From the NCBI GenBank assembly GCA_000151295.1, contig GG745346.1, positions 97,117 to 161,116 of the forward strand: a DNA stretch of 64,000 bases, given 5' to 3'. Numbering within the stretch: position 1 is the stretch's first letter; every line of letters begins with the position of its first letter. The stretch comes from Allomyces macrogynus ATCC 38327 (taxonomy: Eukaryota > Blastocladiomycota > Blastocladiomycetes > Blastocladiales > Blastocladiaceae). The notes beneath the pieces are model-generated. The model ran no database searches and had not been told where the DNA came from. It saw nothing but the letters and a program-made list of their open reading frames with translations. The position numbers and the translations under genes were made by a program. This document shows positions 34,155-46,198 of the stretch, one piece after another.

Positions 34155-35032
34155 TCACTCGTTCCACTGCCGCCCACGCTTCTTGAACTGCATCTCGAGC
34201 GACCCGTGCAGCTGCTTCCACCGCTTAATCCCGCCGACGCGCGCAAACCGCGCCTGATCGTCAAACAGAGACGCGTCCTTTGGGAACGCGCGATTGGTCT
34301 CCTTGAACTGCACGGCGCTTGGGCAGATTTCCTGAAACCAGAACCCGTAGACGGCCGTGCCCGTCGCGCGCAGCGACCGCCCGCCTCCGAGCTCAGCAAA
34401 AAAGTACTCGTCGCCATACTTGACCTTGGCGTCACGTTTCGCAAATGGAATCATGAGCGTCTCGTCGGCCTTGTCGAGCACGACCGACCAGGGCAGGTTT
34501 TTCGGGATCATGCCGCGGTCGACGGCCAAGTTGCAGAAGACGAGGAAATCGCGCATGGTGGCGATCGGCGAGCTGGAGTAGACGTGATGATACTTGGACC
34601 TGGCCCAGACCTAATTCATACCACCACCATCATCAGACTGATCAAATTGATGGGGCGCGGTTTGGTTTTTTGGTTTGGCGGGCGGCGCGAGGAATATGGG
34701 ATCAGACGCACCGCGTCGTCGTGCATGCGCATGCGGAAGCAGTCGACAAACCACTCGGCGGCCTTAGATGGCTTCATGCCATCCGCCCACTTGGTCGATG
34801 GGCGAGCAACGCCGGGTGGCATGTCGGCCATGGGGTTGAGGAGTTTCCGCGGGAGCACCAAGAGGAAGCCGAGAAACGACATGTCGCGACGCCCCGGTTG
34901 CAGCGCGCGCACAGGCAGGGCCATGCGGGTCGTGGAGGGCAGCACCACGCGAGGCGCGAAATGCCTGGCCACCATGCTTGGCGCGCGCCGGACGGTGAGG
35001 GAGCGGGTCTGGTACAGAGATGACTGGAGCAT
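34155..35032 (-). CDS. MYND-array paralogue C (no MYND finger)
   Basis: Last of three tandem paralogues. Two exons: 35032-34712 and 34610-34155, 258 residues; donor GTGCGT, acceptor ...GAATTAG. The shared domain starts at KAAEWFVDCFRMRM, crosses the single intron at a fixed place (after the run of Asp), and ends in LRATGTAVYGFWF, then RFARVGGIKRWKQL. The paralogue at 36532-37433 carries the MYND finger in front of this domain; here the N-terminus is instead basic and Ser/Thr-rich (MLQSSLYQTRSLTVRRAPS), resembling a mitochondrial presequence and alignable with the paralogue at 35384. Function unknown. Confidence 0.78.
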
Positions 35033-35383
35033 GGCGCGTCGCAACCGTCGGTGGAGAGAGGAAGAGAGAAGGGACGGGAGAAGAGTGGAAAAGGGACCTG
35101 GACGCGCTCCGTGTCCTGTTCATGGCCAAACATGGTGCACAACATGACGTGACCATGTCCTTCCACCACAAATCAACACACATTGCTGCGTACAAATATC
35201 GCACTTCGTTCTTTCTGGGCACAAAACCGATACTGTTTGATGCTGCTCCATGACCAAGTGCTTCAGTTCCATGCTTCCCATGTTCCATTTTTCTGATGGC
35301 TGTTCTCTCAACGATTCTGACTGACTTTCGATCATCCATTGATTGAGCATGTGAAACCGCTTCTGCACCACACCTGCAAGCCT
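35033..35383. other. Spacer between paralogues C and B
   Basis: About 350 bases, AT-richer than the exons. No gene seen; presumably holds the promoter of the gene starting at 35032. Confidence 0.5.
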
Positions 35384-36262
35384 TCATTCATCCCACTGCC
35401 GCCCATGCGTCTTGAACTCCGTCTCCAGCGACGCGAGCAGCCGCTTCCACCGGTGAATCCCGCCAACGCGCTCAAACCGCGCAGCATCGTCCAACAACGA
35501 CGCGTCCTCTGGGAACCGGCAGTCGGCCTCCTCAAACACGGTGCTTGGCTCGTAATCACTGAACCAGAACCCGTAAATCGCGATACCTGTCGCGCGCAAC
35601 GACCGGCCGCCCAATAGTTCGGCAAACACGTTCTCGCTACCGTACTTCTCCGCTGCGTCGGACTTCTCAAACGCAAATACGAGCATCTTGTTGGCCTTGG
35701 CAAGCACCAGCGGCCACGGCAGGTAGGGCGGAGCCACGTCGCGTTCGACGGCCAGGGTGCAAAACACGAGGAATTCGCGCACTGTCGCGAGCGGTGAGCG
35801 GAAGTAGACGTTGTGGTACTTGCAGTGAGCCCAAACCTGTTCATCGTCGCCGTACCAAGTTGGTCAGATTCGGAGCGGTTCGCAAACAAATTGAGAACGG
35901 GAAAAAAAGTGGGCACATACCGCATCGTCGTCCATGCGCAAGCGGAAACAGTCGACAAACCACTCGGCAGCCTCGTCGGGCGTCATGTCGGTCCACCTGG
36001 CCGGTGGACGAACCACGTCGCCGGGCGGGCTCGTCTTGGGGCTGGCCTGCTTTGCGCGCTTGTTCCTGCGCGGCTTGGAAGCAAAGAGAACGTTGGATTG
36101 CGACATGTTGCGACACGTCGGCTGCAAACCGAGCGCGGGCGGCAGGGCCAAATGAGTTGCTGATGGGAACCCAATGTGTGACGTGAACAAAGCGGTCGCC
36201 GTGCGTGGTGCGCGGTGAATGATGAGGCAGCGGCCGATCTGATTCAAAGTTGGTTGGAGCAT
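35384..36262 (-). CDS. MYND-array paralogue B (no MYND finger)
   Basis: Two exons: 36262-35921 and 35836-35384, 264 residues; donor GTATGT, acceptor ...GATGAACAG. It has the same intron position and the same domain as its neighbours (EAAEWFVDCFRLRM, FAELLGGRSLRATGIAIYGF, RFERVGGIHRWKRL). The start MLQPTLNQIGRCLIIHRAPR aligns with paralogue C and again looks like an organelle presequence rather than a zinc finger. A Lys/Arg-rich linker (SKPRRNKRAK) follows. Function unknown; conservation of the domain against divergent linkers suggests the gene is under selection. Confidence 0.78.
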
Positions 36263-36531
36263 GGCGTGTCGGAAGCGATGAGGGAGGATGAACGGTTCGC
36301 GGACAAGCGCGCACATCATTCTCGTCCCTTTCATGACCGAACCAGGCCTCTGAAGCACGTGTGCGCTCCACCGCAACGTCCCGCATCGTGGCATGTTCTC
36401 TCTTCATAAAAGATGAGCGCTTCTTGGCAACAACACACGATCACCATCCCACACAATCCGACACGCGGCCAGCGCGGCTATCCGTTCTGTACACGGCCAT
36501 TCCTCATGAATTTCGCATGCCCCTTGGCCTC

Positions 36532-37433
36532 TCAATCCCACAAGCGGCCATTGAGCGGGAACTTGCGCTCGAGCGATGTACACAGCGCGCGCCACTTGTC
36601 GATCCCGCCGACGCGCGCGAACCGCGTCGCGTCATCGAACAGCGTATTGTCGTCCGGGTACTTGCGCTGCGCGGCCTTGAATTCGGCGCTCGCGGGCTCG
36701 CCGTTGGGCCCAAACGCGTAAATCGCGACGCCCGTGGCGCGCAGCGACCGGCCGCCCGTCAGTTCGGCAAACACGTTCTCGCTACCGTACTTGTCCTGAG
36801 CGTCGGCCTTTTCGAACGCGTAGACGAGCAGGTCGTCGGCCTGCTCAAGCACCTTGGCCCACGGAATCGTCGATGGGAACACGCCGCGGTCGACGGCCAT
36901 GTTGCAGAAGATCAGGAACTCGCGCACCGTGTGCAGCGGCGAGCCAAAGTAGATGGCGTGGTTCTCGGCCCCACACCACGCCTAGATCGATCGTGAGAGA
37001 GCCGTAAGTGTCATCCCTGTTCAAGCGCAATTGGAGCAGGACACGGGGCGCAACAAACCTGATCGTCGTCCATGCGCATGCGGAAGCAGTCGACAAACCA
37101 CTCGGCGGCCTTGGCGGGCGTCAGGCCCTCGGCCCACCGGGTCGACGGCTGACCCACGCCGAGGGGGGGACTGTGACCGTACCCGCCCTGAGGCCCGCGG
37201 CCAGTCGACGACGACGTGGACGAGCGTGTCCCGTCCGACTGCTGGCGCGCGCCGCTACTGCCCGACGACGCACCAGGAGAGGGCGCCGGCTTGTCCTTGG
37301 CGAGCTTGGCACACTCCTTCTTGTGCGACTTCCAGTGCTCCTTCTGGTGGTCGCGCGAGCAGTAGTGCACGGCCCCACACTGGCCGCACTTCTTGGACGC
37401 GCTGGCCTGGCACACGGCGCACGGTTGCGGCAT
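36532..37433 (-). CDS. MYND zinc-finger protein, array paralogue A
   Basis: Two exons: 37433-37059 and 36981-36532, 274 residues; donor GTTTGT, acceptor ...CGATCTAG. A complete MYND finger lies at about residues 5-41: CAVC, CGQC, then HYCSRDHQKEHWKSHKKEC. MYND fingers bind proline-rich peptides (family knowledge). A Ser/Gly-rich linker leads to the array domain (KAAEWFVDCFRMRMDDD, then FAELTGGRSLRATGVAIYAF and RFARVGGIDKWRAL). It is the only member of the array with the finger and is probably closest to the ancestral form. The partner domain is not one I recognise. Confidence 0.83.
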
Positions 37434-38035
37434 GCTTGCGAGAAGTTGAGACTGGACGCTTGCAGCAGCTGATGTTCCAAGTCGAACGCCGGCAGCGACA
37501 CTCTGCGTGTCGTCCACCTCTTGGTCGTCCACCTCTTAAGAGGTCGTCCACCTCTCCTGGTCGTCCACCACTTGTCCACCACTTGTCCACCTGTTGTCCA
37601 CCACTTGTCCACCACTTGTCCACCACTTGTCCACCACTTAGTCGCTGGCCTGTCCTGTGGTGACTCATTCACAACGCAGCAACCCGCACAGCAACGACAT
37701 GAACGCTGGAGAGCACGAACGACCAGCAGGTCCTGATCTGGCGATGGCCATTCAACGCTGCCAATGCAGGGCACTCTGTTCTCATCATGATTTTTTGCTG
37801 ATAAGCCTGTCAGCGATGGGGCCGCTCTTGTTTGCCCTTTGCTTTTACGTTGGGCGTTCCTGTCATTCTGTTCGAAAAGGCTGCAGAGTGGCCAACGCCG
37901 TTCGACGCGCATCGTCCTAACCACCCAACAACTCGAACCCGTGAAAAAATGTTTTCGTTCAAACACTGCCCCCACAACCAACATCGCGTATTCCTCACCT
38001 CCTCCATTCGCTACCTCGTCATCACCCTGCCTCCC
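37434..38035. other. Spacer between the MYND array and ZNFX1
   Basis: About 0.6 kb. It carries the minisatellite at 37511-37640 and otherwise no gene. It is the 5' flank of the MYND gene and the 3' flank of ZNFX1. Confidence 0.5.
37511..37640. repeat. Minisatellite, 11-base unit GTCCACCACTT
   Basis: About seven copies of GTCCACCACTT (one variant GTCCACCTGTT) at about 37564-37640, preceded by about four diverged longer units built on CGTCCACCTCT. It lies 80-200 bases upstream of the MYND gene start. Confidence 0.88.
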
Positions 38036-41000
38036 TCAACGGCCAAACAGCCCACCAAACACGCGCGCCGCAATCCCACGCGCGCCTGGCGCCCTCGCCG
38101 CCTGCTCGTCCCGCGTCGCCTGCTGCGCGTCCAATATAATGTCGTTCGCGTGCTGGTTCGTCGCCAACAGCGTGTGCGACCCACCCCCAATCCGCTCTCC
38201 ACACTCGTTACACCGCGCCGTCTGCATGGCCATCCCGCAATCGCCAATCACATACGGGTGGCCATTTGGGCACCGGTACCAGTGGCCCGTCGTGCCCTCA
38301 CTAGCCGCGACAGCCATGATGACCTGCGCAATCTCATAGTCGCGCGGGGTGACACCCGTCCGGATGGAGTCGCGCGCCTCGGTAAAGTACTCGACGTACT
38401 GCGTGACCGATGCAATGTGAGTCGCGGCATCCTCGTTTCCATCAGCCTGCATGCCGCGCGCCGTGCGGAGGGCCTCGTCAGCAGCCGCGCACGCCGCATT
38501 GATATGCTCGAGCACCATGGCAATAAACTTGTCCCGATCCTCGACATCGAGAGCGCAGAACACCTTGTTATCCCGCCGCACATCGAGCGCCGCGCCGATA
38601 AACACCTTATAGACGGCCAACAGCTCGACGCGTGCTTCGAGGACACGGAACCGTGCGTCGCCCTGCACGTACCGCGCAATCGCGTTGCGCAGGTGTTCAC
38701 GGGCGCGTTCCATCACCTTTTGCAAATCGGCAATGGACTTACCGAGTGCGTGATCCATGGCAAGCTTGTGCCGCGCGAGCCGCGCCTCGATAAAATGCAA
38801 GCGCCCACCCTCGACAAAGTCTTGCGTCACGGTCATGGTCCGGTCAAACTCGACGCGCAGCGCCGGGTTCACTTGGCAGAGTTCTGCAACGGCGCGAGCG
38901 CCCGCGCCGTGCAGCGCACGGACCGGGTCGGCGCGCATCGCCTTGCCGTATTTCTTGACGGCGCTCATGGCGAGCCGCCACGCGTTCGACAGCGCGGTGA
39001 TCGCAGCCGCGCGTTCCGCTTCACGCTCACGCTGTGCGCGCATGAGCATGTTGGGCGCACGCGCATCGAGCACCTCAGGCGCCGTCGGCAACGGCCGCTG
39101 CACCAGGTCGCCAAACTTGTCGAGCTCAGCGAGCACGGCCGCACACTGCCGCAGCATCTGCAAGTGGAAATGCTTTTCGGTCACAGTCAGCGCGGCCGCC
39201 TTGATGACACGGCCGTACCGCTTGGTGACACTGGCGAGAATTGGCGCGCGACATTGCGGACACGTCGGCAATTTGGTCACTTCGAGCCCTTCCTCAGGGT
39301 GAACAATGTCCTTGACGCCGACCCACTGCGACCCGAGCTTGCGGTAGTACTGTTCGAGGAACAGGTTGCCGTCGAGCGTCTCGACCGTGTACAGGTGCCC
39401 GCACCCGAGCTTGATGACGGGCGTCGCGTCTAAATCCACCTCGGCATACGTCTCGCCCATGATCATATCCACGACCTGGTCCGTGACCCGCGCATTGCCG
39501 CAACACTCGCGGCAGTAACTTTTTGGCGGGCACGTTTCGCCGCACACCGACGGGCACCGGTGCCCGCACTCGAGCATTTCCTCGCAACGCGCGTCGCACG
39601 GCACACGCACGCACGGCGCGCCGCACGGCAACGGGCACGACTCCTTGACGTGCGCACATGGCTTCCACGTACATGGCTCGATGCACGGCACGCACGCGTC
39701 GCTGCACTTGCCGCGACACCGGCCGTGGTCGCACGCGGTGGCGTCGCACGACGCTGCGCACGGCGGGCACCCGTTCTCCGGGTGCGTCGAGCAGGTGACG
39801 GGACACGTGTGCTTGCACGCGAACGCGCGGCCGCACGCGCGCTTGCACGGCGCGTGGTTCGTAACGACCGGGTCCCCCTTGGCCGCGGGCCGCAGCTTGC
39901 ACGCGCCGCAGTTGCTCGCACAATTGTGCCCGCACGCAATTAAGTCGCCGCACACTTGCGGACACGCGCGCGCATCGACGTCGTCGCCGCACGCGACCTG
40001 CATCGAGTGCCCGCAGAAACGGCGTTTCGTGACCTTGGTCGTGCACCGCACCGATGCAAGATTGGTCATCTCGTAGCACCGCGGCGTCGAATACATGTGC
40101 CCGCACTTGGGCAAGACAACGGGGTCGACGCGCTCCGTGCATTGGCCACACGGCTCGTTGCACACTTTGCGGCACGCGTGACCGCACCCATCGTGCACGC
40201 GCGCACAGTCCTTGGTGCACTTGACGAGCACGTGCTCCCGGTCGTCGGTGTGGCAGCTGCGCTCGCAAGCGTGGCCGCACGGCAGTCGGCCCTCGCACGC
40301 GCGCAGGCACCCGCCGTCGGGCGAGCATTTGCGCAGCTCGTCGGGTGTGGACGCCCACCGCACGTCGTCAGGGTGCTGCTGGCAGTAAATCGGCAGCGCC
40401 GCCCCGACGAGTTCCTGCTTGTCCATGATCGCGAGCACCTTGTCCCACATCGGCGAGTGCTTGCGCATCATGTCGGCGTTGCCGACGAGGTACATGCCGA
40501 GCCGCGCACGCGAGAGCATCACGTTGACGCGATTCTCGATCTTCAGGAAACCGATCCCGGCGTCGCCACCCTTGGGCAGCGTGCTGCGTACGAGCGTGAT
40601 CAGGACAATGTCGGATTCCTCGCCCTGGTAGTTGTCGATCGACGAGACGCGAATGCACTGCCGCAAATTCTCTTCCTTGACAGCCACCTTCTTGCCCGCG
40701 CCGCCGCTGCCGGCGCCGCTGGCCGCGACATCGAGCACGTCGTCCTCGTCGGCATTCAGCAATAGCAACTGCTCGTCGCGCTCGCTGAGCACTGTCAGGT
40801 GGTTCAATTTCGCAAGCGCCGCGCGAACCTTTAGCAACTGGCCGACGTACGGCGTGAGCACGACGAGCTGGTCGGTGCGGTACCCCTGCCGCAACAGGTA
40901 CTGCACGAGCGCGACAATCATCTCGACCTCGAACGCATTCGAGTGCGACGCCGTGGCCGCAAACGCCTCCTGCGACCCACCGTCCTGCGGCTGCGTGTGC

Positions 41001-44000
41001 GCGACAAAGAAGACGTCCTTTTCCACGCCGCGCACGCGCTCGCGACCCTCGGTCCCTTGCCCGTCCGTCAACTCCGGGTAGATCGTGCGGCGCACAAACT
41101 GGGCAATGATCGGCTTCATGCGCCGCTGCGCCGTGAGCGTGTAGGCCGGCAGCTTGTTTTCTTTGACGAGCCGCTCAAACATCGACACGTCGAGCCGGTA
41201 CCGCGTGCCCTCGCGCGACTCGCTGCGCAGCGAGAACTCCATGGTGCCCGGCCGCAACTGCTTGTGGTCGCCAATCAAGACAAGTTGCTGGACCGACGGA
41301 GACAGTGCCGCAAGCACGTGTGCCTCGAGCACTTCGCCAGCCTCCTCGCACAGCAGCACTTTCGGCGCGAGCGCGCGCAGCGTGTCCTGGAACTTGGCCG
41401 CGCCTGTGGTCGTCATGCCAATGATCTTCTTCTGCCGCATTGCCTCGACCTTGCACGCCGACCGCATCTCGGCAATCTGCGCGGCCAGCGTGCGCGCCGT
41501 GCGCTGCAGCCGGTCGACGTGCCGCGCGTGCACGTCGCGCAAGCACGTCGTCAAGTACTCGGCGAGCTGCGCGCGCTGCGCAACGTCCAGGTCCCAGACC
41601 GTGTACCGCGTTGCGTGCGGGTTGTCGATCAGCGTGACCCATGCGTCCGGGTCGTGCGCGGCCGCGGGCACCATTTCCTCGTCGTCGTCGGCGAGACCGT
41701 ATGCGGCGAGCACGTCGGCGCCGCCATACGCCGGGTCGTCGTCGAGCACGTCGTCGACGGCCGCACCGCCGCCGAGGGCGAGCCGCGCCATGTCGTCGGC
41801 AGCCGTCTCGATCTTGTTCCGGCCCTTGCGCGACTTGCCCGCGGCCTGCGCCTGCGCCTGCGCCTGGACACGCTGCATCGCCGCGTTCCCCGCGGCCGCG
41901 GTCGCCGCGCTCGCCTGCGCGCGCGCCTTGCCCTTGCCCTTGCCCTTCTTGCCGCCGGTGACCGTGCGCCACTCGTTCAAGTCGCGCCCCTCGAGCCAGA
42001 ACCGCGCCCAGCTGCCCTTGATCTCCCAGGCCATCCCCTTTTCGCGAATCATGCGCGTGATATGCGGGAACTCCTGTTCCATCGCGGTCCACGCCGCGCG
42101 CGACGTGAACTCCGCGACCCCGCCATTGGCCAACAGCGTCTTGAGTTCCTCGCCGACCTCCTTGAGCGCCTCCTCCTTCTGCTTGATCGCGGCAACCATC
42201 CCGCGGTCGCGCCACAAGTTGGGCGTGTATTCGCGCAGCCGGTCGGACGGTTTCGACCCGACGCGCACGACGCTCTTGATGCCGTGGTCCAAGAGGGCTT
42301 CGAGAAACTGGTCAAGCGCGTGGTTCGTGTAGCACAAGACGAGCACCGGGAAAATCGTCGCGTCGCCGAGCTTGTAGAGCGCCTCGACGTACTTGACGCC
42401 GATAAAACTTTTGCCGGTGCCCGGCGGCCCTTGGATGCAGCACACTTCCGAAGTCAGCGCGCCGACGAGCGCGCGCGCCTGCGACGCGTCGAGCGTCGAC
42501 CGCGCGACCAGCTCGGCCGCGACGCGGGAGGAGTTGCCGGTCGTCGTCGGGGACAGGTACAGCGGCGGCGCGAGCCCCATCGCGTCGGCGGGCGTCACGA
42601 GGTAGGTCACATCGAACCGCATCCCAGGCGTCCGCGCAAACATCGGCACCCCGACGTTCATCTCCTCGACCGCCGCTGGCGCCGTCAGAGGGCATAGAAT
42701 CTCGGCAAACGGCAGGTCCGCGGGCGCCTTTTCCTGCAACGCCCTGAGTACCGGCCGGTAGGCCTCGAACATGAGCGTGCGCGCCTCGACCATGTACGCC
42801 GGCCGGTTCACGTCGCGGTCGAACAAGGCCGCGTCCAGATCCCGCCCGCCGAACCCGACCTTGATCCGCACCACGCCGTAGTCGGTCGGCTGCTGCTTGT
42901 CGTCGGCCTCGGCAACCGTCGCGAAAATCACCTTGTACGGGTAATCCGCGTGCGCCGGCGACACGGGCCAGATCAGCGCGACGAGCCCGTCGCGCCGGAG
43001 ACAGTGGTCCCAGAACTTGGCGCGCATCGCGTTGCCACCGTCCAACGCGCGGCGCGGGAGGAAAAACGACACGTCGACGCACACGCCGGCGTGCTGGTGG
43101 AAATCGACGCCGCCAACATCCACGCCGACATAGACCATCAGGTCCACCTGGTAGGCCCCCTCGCGTCGGCGGAAGCGGTCGCTCGCGACTTCCGGTCGCT
43201 GTGCAACGGATTGCAGGAACACGCGCAGGCCCGTCTTCAAACTCGCGAGCATGTCCTGCCGCAGCAGCCGGAAATGCGTGTCGAGCAGCCGGGCGGGACC
43301 CGGGTCGAGCCAGTGCGCGTACGGGTGCCACTGCAGGTTGCCCGGCAGCGTCGGCACCTCGGTGCACATGATTTCCTGCATCGTCGGAATGATCGCGACG
43401 CGCGTGTAGTCGGCGGGATCGTTGTCGTGCGCGCCGGCGGGCGCGCGCAGCTGGTCGTCGGGCCAGTCGTCCTCAGTGGCGCCGGTCCCGCGCGCGGCGC
43501 GACTGCGCTGGTGCGCGATCTCCTGCTGCCGCCGCGACTCGAGCATGTCGGCGAGCGACGGCTGCTCGGTGTGCAGGTTGCGCTGCGCGCGGCGCCATCG
43601 GCCCATGATGACGTCGACGGCAAATGCCGACTCAACCGTGACCAAAGTCTTGGCGGTGACGCGCGCGGCCCAGTCTCCCAAGATCTGGTCGAGGGCCTTG
43701 CACGCCTGCTGCACGAGCGGGCGCATCGTGACGGACGGGAATCGCTTGAACGTCGTGTCGAGCACCTGCACGACGGGCGCAAAGACTTGCGCGAGCGAGA
43801 CGGGCACGAACGCGCGCGGGTCCGTGACGGCACAGGGGAACCCGCGGTCGGCGAGGTCGGCGCCGTTCGAGTCGAGCGCGTCCTGCGCGCACTTGATCAC
43901 GTTGAGCAAAAGCTCGTCGATGGCGTCGGGCACCGTGTTATACAATGTGTTCGCCGCATGCCGCTGCGTCGAGTTCTCGATACTCGTGTGCGCGAGCACG

Positions 44001-45031
44001 TACAGCAGCGGCAGCAGCACGCGCTGGAAAGAGAGGATTTCGGACCCAGGCTGCGCCTCGTGCCGCGGCGGCATCCCCGCCGCTAGGCTGTAGGTGGGCC
44101 AGCCGACGAGCGTGCGGACCAGGGCCAGGAGCGCGTCGCGGTGCGCGAGTTTCGTGACGAACGTGGGCGACCGGTCGCGCAGGGACGCGTGGCACGCGGC
44201 CAGGACTTTGGCCACGGCGCGTTCGTTGAGTCGACCCGTCGGGAGCGGGATGCGCGGGTCATCGAGCACCTTGTCGGCCTCGGGCATGCCCGTCACTTGG
44301 TGGTGGATGTAGAGCGAGTCTATGGACATGGTCAAGGCCGACGAGGTGAGCGCGGTCTCGACTTTGGCGCGCAGCGCGCGGGTCGCGTCGGCCGGTGATG
44401 AGGACGAGGACGACGAGGATGAGGTGGCGAGCGTGCTCAGGTCATGCGAGAAGCGGCACTTGGCGCCGAAATGGCACGGCAGGCCCTTGGCGATTCGCGG
44501 GCAGATCTCTTGGACTAAAATCAAAGAGATGAGCACAACGAGCAATGGGCCGAGGATCTGAAAATCCATCTAACCGAGACATACTCTTTTCGACGGCCAA
44601 GTCGTCGTCGTCGCCGTGCGAAAACGGGCACTGGTCGCCGTCGCGGCACGAGCCATACTTGAAGTAATACGGGCACTCTACGTCGCCATTTCTCAACATG
44701 ATCAGCATCTGCATCATCCACCACCATCAACACACCCTTCAAAAAAGCCAATAAACGAACGCGTGCGCGATTTCCACTGGTCATTGTCACGGCCACCCAA
44801 GGTCCGCGGCGCCGCAGACGACACCGACGACGACGACGCGACCGACCGCGCGGTGGGCGACGGCCCGCGGGCATCAGCGCCGGCGGGGCCGCCAACGTGG
44901 TCAAACGGGCAGTTGTTGCCGCGCTTGCAGAAGCCCGTGTTCTGGAAGTTGTAGCAGACTTTGACGCCGGCACGCGCTTGCGCTGCTGGTGCGCGGGTGC
45001 GCGCCGGCTTGCGGTGCGGTGCGCCGAGCAT
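38036..45031 (-). CDS. ZNFX1: ZNFX1-like RNA helicase with three CCCH fingers, NFX1 fingers and RZ finger
   Basis: UPF1-like SF1 helicase. Relatives act in small-RNA inheritance (C. elegans ZNFX-1), heterochromatin RNAi (S. pombe Hrr1) and antiviral sensing (human ZNFX1). Proposed exons: 45031-44778, 44691-44585 and 44508-38036, 2277 residues. Each exon contributes one C-x8-C-x5-C-x3-H finger (CYNFQNTGFCKRGNNCPFDH; CPYYFKYGSC...; CPRIAKGLPC...). The helicase has Walker A GPPGTGKS (about 820), motif II CEEAGE (about 1176), GDHKQLRP, QRRMKP, SSIDNYQGEESDIV and VMLSRAR. A Gln/Ala repeat followed by a Lys/Arg patch sits in a loop near residue 1000. Cys/His-rich NFX1-type fingers fill about 1510-1793, and an RZ finger (YRCPNGHPYVIGDCG, CNECG) lies near 2200. 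The exon 1 donor (CA/GTGGAA) is weak and the least certain part. Confidence 0.93.
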
Positions 45032-45505
45032 GATGCAGTCGGCGGGACGCGGTGCGGTGGAGAGGACGGGGATGCGGAGGTGTTGGGCGGGGGCGACGGC
45101 TTGAGGCGTCGACGCTGACGATGCTGGCGGGATGCGTGCAGCAGCGACGTGGTCGAGCGCGGCCTTGGTTCAACGGCGTGATGGAGAGGAGCAGCCGCGG
45201 CGGCGTGGCCGGCGCCGTCTTGGTGCAGCGGGCGGTGGCATGTCGGTCAACACGCGCGGCGGCGTGGCGGCGTTCGGCGTGTGCCGCGTTGTGTTGTGGC
45301 GGTCGGCGTCGGTGGCGCGCTGTCGGACGCTTGCCGGACGTTCGCCGGCCAGCGGATCGCCCATGTCACTCGCGCGTGCCCGCACGTGGCGCGTTGACCT
45401 GCGTGTTAGATCAAGCGCAACGAGAACCGGCATCCTCCGTCGGCGTCGGTTCTATCACAAGCTCCCGCTTCGTCCAGCACAACCAACACTTCGAAGCTCG
45501 CCGCA
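45032..45505. promoter_or_regulatory. Divergent intergenic region, ZNFX1 and coiled-coil membrane protein
   Basis: About 470 very GC-rich bases between two opposed start codons; both promoters are expected here. No specific site can be named. Confidence 0.4.
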
Positions 45506-46198
45506 ATGCTCGCGCGCGCCGCTGTGAAGCTCCGCACCGCGCCGGCAGCCGCCGTCCGCACCGCCGTCGTCCCAATCTCGAAGCCAACCACGCCGATCCC
45601 CACCTCCCGCGCGACAAACCTGCCCTACGCGATCGCACGCCGCACCGCCGCAACCGCCGCACCACGCACAACCGGAACTACCGCCCCGCCTGACCCCTGG
45701 GCCGCGACGCGCCGCACCATGGCCCATTTTTGGTCACGCTACGGCCACTACGTCCGCTTGTACCTGATCTGGACGACCGTCGGGTCGATTGCGCTCAACC
45801 TGATGTGGACGCGCCAGGAGCGCGACGAGCTCAACGAAGACACCAAGTTTCGCGTGAAGCGGCTCTCGCGGCAACTCAACGAGGTGAAGGCGCAGCGCGA
45901 GGCGTTGGAGCGCGCACTCGCAGCGCCGGCGGTGGACGTCGAGGTGGTGGAGAAGGTGGATACGAGTGCGGGAAGCAAGGAGTCGGCATCATGGTGGCCG
46001 GCATGGTGGCGGTCGTCGAGGAGCCGTGCGACGAGCAAACCTGTGCTTGATGAACCCGTCGTTGCAGCCACGGCCGAGCCGCCAGCGGCATCACCGGCAT
46101 CGCCTGCTGTTCCCGCGCCGACTGCGAGCGATCCGGACGCCATCCCGGCCACGGGCGCGCCACCTGACGGCCGTCGCCCACGCATCGTTCTTTATTAA
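45506..46198 (+). CDS. Putative mitochondrial single-span coiled-coil protein
   Basis: Single exon, 230 residues. The first 50 residues are Arg/Ala/Thr-rich without acids (MLARAAVKLRTAPAAAVRT), a strong matrix presequence. A hydrophobic span lies at about 80-102 (RLYLIWTTVGSIALNLMW), directly followed by a charged heptad-like coiled coil (about 103-142). The C-terminal third is Ala/Pro-rich and probably disordered. This layout is seen in inner-membrane assembly factors such as the fungal INA proteins, but no signature residue supports naming one. It is divergent from ZNFX1. Confidence 0.68.
   Translation: MLARAAVKLRTAPAAAVRTAVVPISKPTTPIPTSRATNLPYAIARRTAATAAPRTTGTTAPPDPWAATRRTMAHFWSRYGHYVRLYLIWTTVGSIALNLMWTRQERDELNEDTKFRVKRLSRQLNEVKAQREALERALAAPAVDVEVVEKVDTSAGSKESASWWPAWWRSSRSRATSKPVLDEPVVAATAEPPAASPASPAVPAPTASDPDAIPATGAPPDGRRPRIVLY

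Noticed and set aside
37832..39433. A 533-codon plus-strand frame opposite the ZNFX1 C-terminus
   Set aside because: Antisense to the RZ finger and C-terminal helices; composition typical of shadow frames.
40943..42697. A 584-codon plus-strand frame opposite ZNFX1
   Set aside because: It lies antisense to the helicase motifs and is an artefact of codon bias.
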